A stretch of 64,000 bases of DNA from DASQGA01 sp038209555 (GTDB taxonomy: Bacteria > Actinomycetota > Thermoleophilia > Gaiellales > Gaiellaceae), in contig JBBQXP010000003.1 in NCBI GenBank assembly GCA_038209555.1, forward strand, positions 1-64,000, given 5' to 3'. Each line of letters begins with the position of its first letter. The first letter of the stretch is position 1. A model generated the notes under the pieces. It saw only the letters and a program-made list of their open reading frames with translations. It ran no database searches and had not been told where the DNA came from. Below are positions 55,282 to 63,128 of the stretch, piece after piece. A program made the position numbers and the translations under genes.

Positions 55282-55866
55282 GTGCGCATCGAGAGCTCGT
55301 TCGAGGTGCCAGCCGCCGCCGACGACGTTTGGGGATTGCTCATGGACGTCCCCCGAGTCGTCCCCTGCATGCCCGGCGCCGAGCTGATCGAGACGGTCGA
55401 CGACTCGACGTGGAAGACGAGGATGAGCGTCAAGCTCGGCCCGATGACACTCGGCTTCACAGCCGACGTGAAGCGCGAGGAAGCGGACGAGACGGCGCGG
55501 CGGGTGCGCCTCTCCGCGAAGGCGCGTGAGCTGCGAGGGCGCGGCGGGGCCGGGGCGACAGTCGAATCGACGCTGACCGAGCTCGAGTCCGGGACGCGAG
55601 TCTCGGTCGTCACCGACCTGACCCTCTCCGGCGCCGTCGCGCAGTACGGCGGGCCGGTGGTCAAGGACGTCTTCGCACAGCTCGTCTCGCGCTTCGCCGA
55701 CTGCCTTCGCGAGAAGCTCGAGAGCGTTTCACCCGAGGGAAGGCCTGCAGCAACGACGCCCGCTACTTCCCGCCCGGTCTCCGGCCTCGGCCTGCTGCTA
55801 CGTGCCGTCGGACGGACGATCGGTGGAGCCATCAGGCGGCTCACAAAGCGCAGTCCAGACGGCTAG
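55282..55866 (+). CDS. CoxG-like SRPBCC-domain protein
   Basis: 194 residues; about 1-145 is the CO-dehydrogenase-subunit-G/SRPBCC fold: IESSFEVPAAADDVWGLLMD, VVPCMPGAELIETVDD (about 26-41, conserved C-x-P-G-A), LGFTADVKREEADETARRVR, and VVTDLTLSGAVAQYGGPVVK (about 111-130). CoxG-type proteins anchor or assist molybdenum hydroxylases at the membrane; here the C-terminal tail (SGLGLLLRAVGRTIGGAIRR) is an amphipathic helix that could bind the membrane. The hydroxylase genes lie 5 kb away. GTG 55282. Confidence 0.82.
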   Translation: MRIESSFEVPAAADDVWGLLMDVPRVVPCMPGAELIETVDDSTWKTRMSVKLGPMTLGFTADVKREEADETARRVRLSAKARELRGRGGAGATVESTLTELESGTRVSVVTDLTLSGAVAQYGGPVVKDVFAQLVSRFADCLREKLESVSPEGRPAATTPATSRPVSGLGLLLRAVGRTIGGAIRRLTKRSPDG

Positions 55867-55920
55867 CACGGACCCCACTCGCGGCGCGGTAGCCTTGCCA
55901 CTCGCGACCGAGGAGGCTCG

Positions 55921-56934
55921 ATGCTCAGCTTTGGCGTAACCGTGCTGCCCGACCCGCCCTACACGCGCTTCCTCGAGCTCATGCAACTCGCCGAGCACCA
56001 CGGGTTCGAGTACGGATGGACCTACGACTCCCCCATCCTCTGGCACGAGGCCTACCCGCTGATGACGCTGGCCGTCGCCCAGACGTCGAAGCTGAAGTTC
56101 GGGCACTGCGTCACGAACCCGGGGACACGGGAGCCGACCGTGACCGCCTCCGCGTACGCGACGCTGCACCAGATCTCGAACGGGCGCATGATCCTGGGCA
56201 TAGGCCGCGGAGACTCGGCGCGCCGGGTGATCGGCTACAAGCCGGTCAAGATGGACGAGTTCGAGCGCTCCCTCGTGATGATGAAGGACCTCATGAACGG
56301 CCGGCCGGTCGAATGGAACGGCAAGGAGCTCGAGCTCGCCTGGGCGAAGGATCAGCCGGACATCGAGATGTTCGTGGCGGCGTACGGGCCGCGCGCCCTG
56401 GGGGTGGCAGGCCGGGTCGGGGACGGCGTTATCATCCAGCTCGCCGATCCCCACATCATCCAGTGGATCATGGAGACGGCCCGGAAGGCGGCCGAGGAAG
56501 CGGGTCGGGATCCCGCGGCGCTCAAGTGCCACGTCTGCGCGCCGAGCTACATCGGCGAGGACATGGCACGGGCGCGTGACCAGGTTCGCTGGTTCCCGGC
56601 GATGGTCTCGAACCACGTCATGGATCTGATCGAGCGCTATGGCGAGGATTCGGAGATCCCGAAGGAGCTCACGGAGTACGTGAAGGCGCGGAAAGGCTAC
56701 GACTACAAGGACCACAGCCGGGTCGGCGCCGCCCACGGGGAGTTCGTGAGCGACGAGATCGCCGACCGTTTCTGCGTACTCGGGACGGCTGAGCAGGTGA
56801 AGGCGAAGCTCCGGGAGCTCGAGTCGATCGGAGTCGATCACTTCAACATCTACCTCATGACCGAGGGCCAGGAGCAGATCCTCGAGGCGTACGGGAAGGA
56901 GATCATTCCCGAGCTCACGGGCGTGCCTGCCTGA
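55921..56934 (+). CDS. LLM-class F420-dependent oxidoreductase (TIGR03842/CPS_4043-like)
   Basis: 337-residue luciferase-like TIM barrel: MLSFGVTVLPDPPYTRFLEL, AEHHGFEYGWTYDSPILWHE (about 24-43), LKFGHCVTNPGTREPTVTAS (about 60-79), GRMILGIGRGDSARRVIGY (about 89-107, F420 phosphate site) and FVAAYGPRALGVAGRVGDGV (about 147-166). Relatives are often found beside dihydropyrimidinase genes. F420 synthesis genes in the same window make an F420 rather than FMN cofactor likely. GAGGAGGCTCG precedes ATG 55921. Reaction unknown. Confidence 0.83.
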   Translation: MLSFGVTVLPDPPYTRFLELMQLAEHHGFEYGWTYDSPILWHEAYPLMTLAVAQTSKLKFGHCVTNPGTREPTVTASAYATLHQISNGRMILGIGRGDSARRVIGYKPVKMDEFERSLVMMKDLMNGRPVEWNGKELELAWAKDQPDIEMFVAAYGPRALGVAGRVGDGVIIQLADPHIIQWIMETARKAAEEAGRDPAALKCHVCAPSYIGEDMARARDQVRWFPAMVSNHVMDLIERYGEDSEIPKELTEYVKARKGYDYKDHSRVGAAHGEFVSDEIADRFCVLGTAEQVKAKLRELESIGVDHFNIYLMTEGQEQILEAYGKEIIPELTGVPA

Positions 56935-57120
56935 GAAGGGTTTGGCGGAACGTTGCTCGTCGTCGGGGTGCGATGGTCGTTCCAGGCACGGACGCAGGGA
57001 GTGCCGATAGCAGCGCTATCGGTGCGACTGAGGACACCGCCTCGGGGCGAGCAGCGCGGCCCGGCGGCACTGCTGCGTTTCGTTAAACCCTCCTACTAAC
57101 CTGCGCGCCGTGAGGGCGTC
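56935..57120. other. Non-coding stretch with a hairpin (57001-57025)
   Basis: These 186 bp hold no protein-like frame. GTGCCGATAGC (57001-57011), loop AGC, GCTATCGGTGC (57015-57025) form an 11-bp hairpin with two G-T pairs. Downstream, AAACCCTCCTACTAACC (57084-57100) is conspicuously pyrimidine/adenine-rich next to the GC background. The gap separates the LLM gene from the DUF4129 gene on the same strand, so a terminator plus promoter or a structured RNA are both possible. Confidence 0.4.
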
Positions 57121-58053
57121 TTGACTGGTCAAGGAGTCTCGACGGCCGACAGGCGACCAAAGGCAGTGCGGACCGCGGCCCTCGTGGTGGGCCTCGTCAT
57201 CCTGCTCGCACTCGTCGCCGCTGCCAGCCGGGCCGGGCTTCCCTGGTCGGAGCACTCCGGCGGGGACGGGGACGGTGTCTCCCTCCAGCGCGTGGCTCAG
57301 CTCGCCGCTTTGGTCGCCCTCTCGGTGGTCACTGGGGTGCTGGCGGTCGCGTTCACCGCCAGGGCGCGTCGCCGCTCGCGCCGCGACCCGTTCGAAGCGG
57401 AGGACGAGCTGATCGAGGCCGACGCCGAGCCTGAAAGCCGCCTGGCGCGCTTTCTGCTTCGCGTCGGCCCGTACGCCCTCGTCGCTGGGATCGCCGTGAG
57501 CATCCTCTTCGCCGCCCGCGGAATCGACCGCATCGTGCCCCGCGACACCGCGAACCGGGCCAGGCCCGCGCAGGCCGAAGAGGACCGGACGGTTCCGGCC
57601 GTGCCGGGGCCCGCCGCGGGCGCTACGTGGGTGCTTCTGGGCGTTCTCGGCGTGTTCGGAGCACTTACGGTCGTCGTCGTCCTCGGCCCCCACGTGCGTC
57701 GCTCGCTCCTGGACGCCCGCGCCGGGCGGGATGGTGCCGTTGCGATGCTCGTGGACGAGAGCATCGACGACCTTCGCTCCGAGAGCGACCCGCGCCGCGC
57801 GGTGATCGCGGCGTACGCGCGAATGGAGCGCGGGCTCGGCCGGGCAGGCCTGGCGCGAAAGCCGTTCGAGACGCCGCTCGAGTACCTCCGGCGAGTGCTC
57901 CTCGACCTGCAGGCCGGCGCCCAGCCGGTGGGCAGGCTCACCGACCTCTTCGAGCGTGCCAAGTTCAGTCGGCACGACGTCAGCGCAGACGCGAAGGACG
58001 AGGCGATTGAGTGCCTCCTCGCCATCCGCGGCAACCTGCGGACGGCGCAGTGA
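57121..58053 (+). CDS. DUF4129-domain membrane protein
   Basis: 310 residues: helices at about 18-38, 55-75, 112-130 and 165-183, then a cytosolic DUF4129 domain (PF13559): RRAVIAAYARMERGLGRAGL (about 225-244), FETPLEYLRRVLLDL, and FERAKFSRHDVSADAKDEAI (about 273-292). In many actinobacteria this domain is fused to or next to transglutaminase-like, MoxR and DUF58 proteins acting at the cell envelope. Start TTG 57121. First gene of a tightly overlapping operon to 61224. Confidence 0.82.
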   Translation: MTGQGVSTADRRPKAVRTAALVVGLVILLALVAAASRAGLPWSEHSGGDGDGVSLQRVAQLAALVALSVVTGVLAVAFTARARRRSRRDPFEAEDELIEADAEPESRLARFLLRVGPYALVAGIAVSILFAARGIDRIVPRDTANRARPAQAEEDRTVPAVPGPAAGATWVLLGVLGVFGALTVVVVLGPHVRRSLLDARAGRDGAVAMLVDESIDDLRSESDPRRAVIAAYARMERGLGRAGLARKPFETPLEYLRRVLLDLQAGAQPVGRLTDLFERAKFSRHDVSADAKDEAIECLLAIRGNLRTAQ

Positions 58054-58478
58054 CCACGGGTTTGGCCGTCGGGCTGCTCGTGGTCGAGGCGCTCGGCCTC
58101 TCGGTGCTCGCGTGGTGGGCACTCCGGGGCCTGCCACCCGGCTCGATGGCCTTCGAGCGAGCGCTTCGGGCGCGGCGACCCCGTTCATCGCGTCTCCGTG
58201 AGCTCGAGCGCATAGAGCACGACGTCGTTCAGGGAGCCGCGAACCCACTGGATCTCCACCGTCGGCTCCGACCGCTCTTCCGTCGGATCGCCGCGCACCG
58301 GCTCGCCGTCCGACATGGGGTCGCACTCGATGCCGACGACGGGCACGCACACCGACTGCTCGGAGACGAGGCCTGGGCGCTCCTCAGGCCGGATCGAGAA
58401 CTGCCCGACGAGCGGAGAGGACCCCGGCTGGAAGTCCACGAGATCGAGGCGATCGTCGCCCGGCTGGAGACGTTGTGA
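58050..58478 (+). CDS. Membrane-anchored protein of the MoxR operon
   Basis: 142 residues: one N-terminal helix (GLAVGLLVVEALGLSVLAWW) and a soluble arginine-rich domain containing RELERIEHDVVQGAANPLDL and LHRRLRPLFRRIAAHRLAVR. This corresponds to the small unnamed protein found between DUF4129 and MoxR genes in related operons. GTG 58050 overlaps the previous stop (GTGA); its own stop overlaps moxR the same way. Function unknown. Confidence 0.75.
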   Translation: MTTGLAVGLLVVEALGLSVLAWWALRGLPPGSMAFERALRARRPRSSRLRELERIEHDVVQGAANPLDLHRRLRPLFRRIAAHRLAVRHGVALDADDGHAHRLLGDEAWALLRPDRELPDERRGPRLEVHEIEAIVARLETL

Positions 58479-59449
58479 CGCCGCTCGAGGAGGTCGCCCG
58501 CACCTCCGAGCGCCTCCTCGACGAGGTCGAGCGCGCCGTCGTCGGAAAGCGCGAGGCACTCGAGCTCGTCCTGCTTGGCATACTCGCGGACGGCCACGTC
58601 CTGATCGAAGACTTTCCGGGCCTCGCCAAGACGCTCATCGCGCGCTCCTTCGCACAGGTCGCGAGCCTGGGCTTCTCCCGCATCCAGTTCACACCAGACC
58701 TGATGCCGTCGGACATCACGGGCTCGTCCATCTACGACCAGCGAGCGGGTGACTTCGAGTTTCGGCCCGGCCCGATCTTCACGAACCTCCTCCTCGCAGA
58801 CGAGATCAACCGCGCTCCACCGAAGACGCAGGCTGCGCTCCTCGAGGCAATGCAGGAGCGCCAGGTCACGATCGACGGCACCACGCACGCGCTCGCGAGG
58901 CCCTTCCTCGTCCTGGCGACGCAGAACCCGATCGAGTACGAGGGAACGTATCCGCTCCCCGAGGCCCAACTCGACCGTTTCCTGCTCCGGATCGAGGTCG
59001 GCTATCCCGACCGGGCGGACGAGTGGGAGATGCTCGAGCGCCGGCGCGAGCGGCGTTCCGACGAGATCGAGCTCGAGGGCCTCGTCGACGGTCCCAGCCT
59101 GCTGGCGCTGCAGGCGGCTGTCGAGGACGTCCACGTCGCCGAGAGCATCGGTCTCTACATCGTCGACCTCGTGAGCGCCACGCGCGCGAACCCGCGTGTC
59201 CAGGTGGGAGCAAGCCCGCGCGGCACGCTCGCCGTCCTCAAGCTCTCGCGCTGCCGCGCTGCGCTGCGCTGCCGGGACTACGTGACGCCGGAAGACGTGA
59301 AGGAGGTGGCGCCGTCGGCGCTCGCGCACCGGCTCACGCTGCGTCCCGAGGTGTGGGTGCAGCGCGTGCGCCAGGAGGACGTCGTGCGGGAGTGCCTCGA
59401 AGCGGTCCCCACCCCGGCGGCCGAGGACCTCCAGCCGATAGATGGTTGA
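58475..59449 (+). CDS. MoxR-family AAA+ ATPase
   Basis: 324 residues. Variant Walker A with lid DFPGLAKTLIARSFAQ (about 49-64; the family's GVPGxGKT is FPGLAKT here), Walker B LLLADEINRAPPKTQAALLE (about 106-125), sensor 1 FLVLATQNPIEYEGTYPLPE (about 147-166), arginine finger region EAQLDRFL. MoxR ATPases assemble or activate protein complexes, typically with a VWA partner; here the DUF58 protein follows directly. GTG 58475. High family similarity. Confidence 0.92.
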   Translation: MTPLEEVARTSERLLDEVERAVVGKREALELVLLGILADGHVLIEDFPGLAKTLIARSFAQVASLGFSRIQFTPDLMPSDITGSSIYDQRAGDFEFRPGPIFTNLLLADEINRAPPKTQAALLEAMQERQVTIDGTTHALARPFLVLATQNPIEYEGTYPLPEAQLDRFLLRIEVGYPDRADEWEMLERRRERRSDEIELEGLVDGPSLLALQAAVEDVHVAESIGLYIVDLVSATRANPRVQVGASPRGTLAVLKLSRCRAALRCRDYVTPEDVKEVAPSALAHRLTLRPEVWVQRVRQEDVVRECLEAVPTPAAEDLQPIDG

Positions 59450-60718
59450 GTGACCTCGAGCGCAACGCCGAAGCTGCGCGCTTACGTTCTCCTGACCGCC
59501 GCCGGGCTGCTTGCGGCTCTCGTCCTCGGGCGGCCCGAGCTGGCCGCCCTTGCGGCACCTTTCGCGGCCTGGCTGGCTCTCGGAATCGGGCTCGCCCGCC
59601 GCCCCGAGCTCGATGTCCGGTACGAGCTCGACCGTGAGCGAGCTCTCCAGGGTGAGCGGGTGGATGCGTCGATCGAGATCGAGAGCGACCTCGCCCTCCA
59701 ACCGCTCGAGTTGCTGCTCCCGTTGCCGGCGGGCCTCGCAAGCGGCTCCCGCGCGCTCGCCTTGCACGTTCGAGCCGGGGAGCCCGCGCGGGTTGCAATC
59801 ACGCTCGACTGCAAGCGCTGGGGCGGGTATTCCGTTGGCGATCTCCAGCTCAGGGCTCGCGATCGCTTCGGCTTGCGTGCCTACGACGAGAGACTCGACC
59901 TGCGCCGCCCCCTCCGGGTCTACCCCCGCGAGGAAACCGTACGCTCCCTCCTGGCCCCCGCAGAGACGCAGGCGACGGCGGGGAACGAGGTGGCCCGAGC
60001 GAAGGGTGACGGGATCGAGTTCGCCGACATCCGGCCGTTCGTCCCGGGGGATCGCGTTCGCCGGATCAACTGGCGCGCCAGCGCCCGCCGTCCCGGTCTC
60101 TGGGTGAACGAGTCGCACCCCGAGCGGAACACCGACGTGATCATCTTCCTGGACAGCTTCGCGGAGGCGCGTCATGGCGCCACCGGCACGCTCGACCTGG
60201 CGGTGCGCGCAGCCGGTGCTCTGGCGGCGCGCTACCTGCGGCGAAGCGACCGGGTCGGCCTCGTGAGCTTCGGCGGCGTCCTCCGCTGGCTCGAGCCCTC
60301 AATGGGCTCGGTGCAGCTCTACCGGATCGTCGACGCACTCCTCGACACGGACATCGCGCTCAGCTACGCCTGGAAGGGAGCCGACGTGATCCCGCCGCGC
60401 ACGCTGCCGCCTCAGGCGCTCGTGATCGGTCTCACCCCACTTCTCGACGAGCGCACCATCGGCGCTTTGCTCGACCTGCGGGCGCGCGGATTCGACCTTG
60501 CGATCGTGGACGTGTCACCCCTTCCCTTCCTGCCGCCCGCGCGGGACCGCCTCGAGCGGCTCTCCCGCCGGGTCTGGGCGCTCCGGCGCGAAGTGCTCCG
60601 GCACGAGTACCAGCAGCTGGGGGTGGCGGTCGCCGAGTGGCGTGACGGAGAGCCGCTCGAGCAGGCGGTCGAGGAGGTGAGACGATTCCGGCGCTCCGCA
60701 CGAGCCGTCCGCGCCTGA
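59450..60718 (+). CDS. DUF58/VWA-like protein, MoxR partner
   Basis: 422 residues. Two N-terminal helices (LRAYVLLTAAGLLAALVLGR, LAALAAPFAAWLALGIGLAR), a beta-rich middle, then the DUF58 signature VRRINWRASARRPGLWVNES (about 203-222; R-x-I-x-W-x-A-S-A-R) and a VWA-like region starting NTDVIIFLDSFAEARHG (about 226-242) with a DxFxE variant of the metal site. Presumed substrate or effector of MoxR. GTG 59450 directly follows the moxR stop. The end overlaps the next gene by 34 bases. Confidence 0.88.
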   Translation: MTSSATPKLRAYVLLTAAGLLAALVLGRPELAALAAPFAAWLALGIGLARRPELDVRYELDRERALQGERVDASIEIESDLALQPLELLLPLPAGLASGSRALALHVRAGEPARVAITLDCKRWGGYSVGDLQLRARDRFGLRAYDERLDLRRPLRVYPREETVRSLLAPAETQATAGNEVARAKGDGIEFADIRPFVPGDRVRRINWRASARRPGLWVNESHPERNTDVIIFLDSFAEARHGATGTLDLAVRAAGALAARYLRRSDRVGLVSFGGVLRWLEPSMGSVQLYRIVDALLDTDIALSYAWKGADVIPPRTLPPQALVIGLTPLLDERTIGALLDLRARGFDLAIVDVSPLPFLPPARDRLERLSRRVWALRREVLRHEYQQLGVAVAEWRDGEPLEQAVEEVRRFRRSARAVRA

Positions 60719-61224
60719 TCGTCGCGGCGGGTTCGGTCGCCGTCGGCGCGGTGCTGGCAATCGACGCGTGGCTTCTCTCCGCGCGCTGGGAAGGCGCAAT
60801 CGCAGGCACGGCCGCTGCTGGCCTGGGAGTGCTCGTTCTCTCCCTGGCCTTGCGTTTTTCCCCCGGTGTTCCGCTCGGCCTCGCCTGCCTCGCAGGCTCC
60901 TACGCGGCCGCGCTCGCTAGCCGTGGGGTCGACATCGACCTCTCGGCGACCCTCTATGCCGCGCTCTTTTTCCTGACAGCCGAGCTTGCCTACTGGTCCC
61001 TCGAGCTCTCCCCCGGGATTCAACCGGCGCCAGGCGTCGTCGTCCGCCGCGTCCTTTTCCTCGCCGTCGGGGCTCTCGCGGCCGTCGTATTTGCCGGCCT
61101 CGTGCTGGCGGCGGCCCTCGAGCCCCTCCCGCGCGGCCTCCTGGTGCAGGCGCTCGGTATCGGCGGGGCCCTCGCGGCATTGGGCCTCATCGCAGTCCTG
61201 GTGCGGCGTTCCGAGCCGCGCTAG
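60685..61224 (+). CDS. Integral membrane protein with ATT start
   Basis: 179 residues with about five membrane helices (LIVAAGSVAVGAVLAIDAWL, GTAAAGLGVLVLSLAL, VPLGLACLAGSYAAALA, LYAALFFLTAELAYWSL, LFLAVGALAAVVFAGLVLAA). The frame is coding from at least 60685, where ATT is preceded by GAGGAGGTGAG at ideal distance. The first standard start in frame, GTG 60751, cuts off half of the first helix and has no ribosome-binding site. No family recognised. Last gene of the MoxR operon. Confidence 0.7.
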   Translation: MPALRTSRPRLIVAAGSVAVGAVLAIDAWLLSARWEGAIAGTAAAGLGVLVLSLALRFSPGVPLGLACLAGSYAAALASRGVDIDLSATLYAALFFLTAELAYWSLELSPGIQPAPGVVVRRVLFLAVGALAAVVFAGLVLAAALEPLPRGLLVQALGIGGALAALGLIAVLVRRSEPR

Positions 61225-61246
61225 AACGCCGATACCATTGCTCCGC

Positions 61247-61252
61247 TACACT
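61247..61252 (+). promoter_or_regulatory. Possible -10 element of the cold-shock gene
   Basis: TACACT fits the -10 consensus and lies 78 bp before the cold-shock ATG, leaving the long 5' untranslated region usual for csp genes. A matching -35 is not evident; the assignment is tentative. Confidence 0.3.
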
Positions 61253-61329
61253 GGAAAGCGAATAGAGCGAGTACAAGTGGTGCCATGCACTTCCTTTGCC
61301 CGTTCGTGAAATGGCAAGGAGGTGAGTTA

Positions 61330-61539
61330 ATGGCAACCGGAACCGTCAAGTGGTTCAACGATGCGAAGGGCTTCGGCTTCATCGCCCCCGAGGGTGGTGG
61401 AAAGGATCTCTTCGTTCACCACTCCAACATCGCCGGCGACGGCTTCAAGTCGCTAGCGGAAGGCGCCAAGGTCGAGTTCGAGGAGCGCGAGGGTCAGAAG
61501 GGCCCCGAGGCAACGAACGTGACTGAGGTCGCTGGCTAG
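61330..61539 (+). CDS. Cold-shock protein (CspA family)
   Basis: 69-residue cold-shock domain RNA chaperone: GTVKWFNDAKGFGFIAPEGG with RNP-1 (KGFGFI, about 13-18), LFVHHSNI containing RNP-2 (about 27-32), and EFEEREGQKGPEATNVTEV at the end. AAGGAGGTGAG stands 3 bases before ATG 61330, one of the best ribosome-binding sites in the window. Nine bases later the IF-1 gene begins, so both should be on one transcript. Confidence 0.95.
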   Translation: MATGTVKWFNDAKGFGFIAPEGGGKDLFVHHSNIAGDGFKSLAEGAKVEFEEREGQKGPEATNVTEVAG

Positions 61540-61547
61540 GAGACGTC

Positions 61548-61769
61548 ATTCCTCCCAAGGAAGAGAAAATCGAACTCGAGGGCGAGGTCGTAGAGGCCTT
61601 GCGGAACAGGATGTTCCGCGTGGCCCTCGACAACGGCCACGAGACGCTCGGCTACACGGCCGGGAAGATGCGGCGCTATCGCATCAAGGTGTTTCCCGGT
61701 GATCGTGTGAAGATCGAGGTCTCGCCGTACGACCTCACCCGCGGGCGGATCGTCTACCGCTACAGGTAG
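61548..61769 (+). CDS. infA: Translation initiation factor IF-1, with ATT start
   Basis: 73 residues of the IF-1/S1 fold: PKEEKIELEGEVVEALRNRM, FRVALDNGHETLGYTAGKMR, RYRIKVFPGDRVKIEVSPYD and the invariant end LTRGRIVYRYR. The frame is read from ATT 61548; TAGGAG is five bases upstream, and no ATG, GTG or TTG precedes the conserved start. IF-1 normally has AHISGKMRxxxIRILPGD; here GYTAGKMRRYRIKVFPGD marks a diverged copy. Its location behind a cold-shock gene and not among ribosomal genes suggests a second, stress-linked IF-1. The stop overlaps the convergent aminotransferase end by ten bases. Confidence 0.92.
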   Translation: MPPKEEKIELEGEVVEALRNRMFRVALDNGHETLGYTAGKMRRYRIKVFPGDRVKIEVSPYDLTRGRIVYRYR

Positions 61770-63064
61770 TCCCGGTCGAGGACCTCGTCGAGGAGCGCAA
61801 GCCCCTCGGCGAGGTCTTCCCGGGAAATCACGAGCGGTGGGGCGACCAAGACGACGTTGCCCCGCACGAAGAGATGGAGCCCGCGGGCGAGCGCTTCCTT
61901 GGCGATGGGCCTTGCATCCAGCGGCTCTCGGCTCCCTCGGTCCGACACGAGCTCGAGCCCCCACAGGAGGCCGAGACCACGGACGTCGCCGACGCAGTCG
62001 TGGCGTTCCGCAAGCCCATGGAGCTCCGGTCCCAGGGCCTCCCCGAGAGCCGCGGCGTTCTCGACGAGACCCTCGTCGCGGAGCGTCTCGATCGATGCCA
62101 AACCTGAAGCACAGGCGAGCGGATGGCCGCTCGTCGTCAGACCGGTGTCGAAGGGCCGGTCCCAGATCCAGCTCGAGAGTCGCTCCGAGATGACCATGGC
62201 CCCGAGCGGCACATAGCCCGAGTTGATCCCCTTGGCGAGCGTGAGGATGTCCGGGACGACGTCCCAGTGCTCGCAGGCGAACCACCTTCCGGTGCGGCCG
62301 AAGCCGGCCATCACCTCGTCGAGGACGAGCAGGATGCCGTGGCGGTCGCACACCTCGCGGATCGAGCGCAGGTAGCCGTCCGGTGGCACGATGACGCCGT
62401 TCGCGCCCGTGACCGTCTCGAGGACGACCGCGGCGACGGTCTCGGGGTTCTCGTGCGAGAGCACCTCTTTGAGGTGGGGTGCGCCCGAGCAGACCGGGCA
62501 CGGATCCGGGTGGCCGGCAGGACAGCGGTACTCGTACGGGTCCAAGAGCCGGACGACCCCCGGGATCCCCGGCTCGGCGGGCCAGCGCCGAGAGTCGCCG
62601 GTCAGGGAGGCGGCTCCCGCGGTCGCGCCGTGGTAGGAGCGATAGCGCGCCACGATCTTTTGACGCCCCGTGTACCAACGCGCAAGCTTGATCGCGCTCT
62701 CGTTCGCCTCGGCACCCCCGTTCGTGAAGAAGGTTCGCGTCAGGTCGCCCGGCGTCACCTCGGCTATGAGTCGCGCGAGCTCGCTGCGAGCATCGTTCGC
62801 GAACTTCGGGCTGATCGTGCAGAGCCGCTCAGCCTGCTCCCTGATCGCGGCCACGAGCCGCGGATGCTGGTGCCCGACGTTCAGGCTGACCGACTGAGAG
62901 CCGAAGTCGAGATACCGCTTCCCATCGTAGTCCCAGAAGCGGCTGCCCTCGCCGCCCGCCACGGCGACCGGGTCGAGCTCCGACTGCACCGACCACGAGT
63001 GGAGAACGTACGCGCGGTCGGCCGCGTGAACTCGTTCGCCGTCGCCCCCGTCGGCTAGAGCCAA
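61760..63064 (-). CDS. Class III PLP aminotransferase
   Basis: 434 residues of the acetylornithine/omega-amino-acid class: GSRFWDYDGKRYLDFGSQSV (about 39-58), FFTNGGAEANESAIKLARWY (about 112-131, PLP phosphate), YRSYHGATAGAASLTGD (about 141-157), LLVLDEVMAGFGRTGRWFAC (about 245-264, PLP-ring Asp) and LTLAKGINSGYVPLGA (about 274-289, Schiff-base lysine). A cysteine-rich insert CPAGHPDPCPVCSG (about 180-193) resembles that in beta-alanine/omega-amino-acid aminotransferases. TTG 63064 is the preferred start; TTG 63109 is possible. Next to the semialdehyde dehydrogenase this suggests a beta-alanine or aminoisobutyrate aminotransferase. Confidence 0.82.
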   Translation of the reverse strand: MALADGGDGERVHAADRAYVLHSWSVQSELDPVAVAGGEGSRFWDYDGKRYLDFGSQSVSLNVGHQHPRLVAAIREQAERLCTISPKFANDARSELARLIAEVTPGDLTRTFFTNGGAEANESAIKLARWYTGRQKIVARYRSYHGATAGAASLTGDSRRWPAEPGIPGVVRLLDPYEYRCPAGHPDPCPVCSGAPHLKEVLSHENPETVAAVVLETVTGANGVIVPPDGYLRSIREVCDRHGILLVLDEVMAGFGRTGRWFACEHWDVVPDILTLAKGINSGYVPLGAMVISERLSSWIWDRPFDTGLTTSGHPLACASGLASIETLRDEGLVENAAALGEALGPELHGLAERHDCVGDVRGLGLLWGLELVSDRGSREPLDARPIAKEALARGLHLFVRGNVVLVAPPLVISREDLAEGLALLDEVLDRDYL

Positions 63065-63128
63065 GTCCTCGCGAGCGCAGCGATGCGACCAGTTAATCCC
63101 CGCCGACAAGGCGAAGCTTTTTCGGTGG

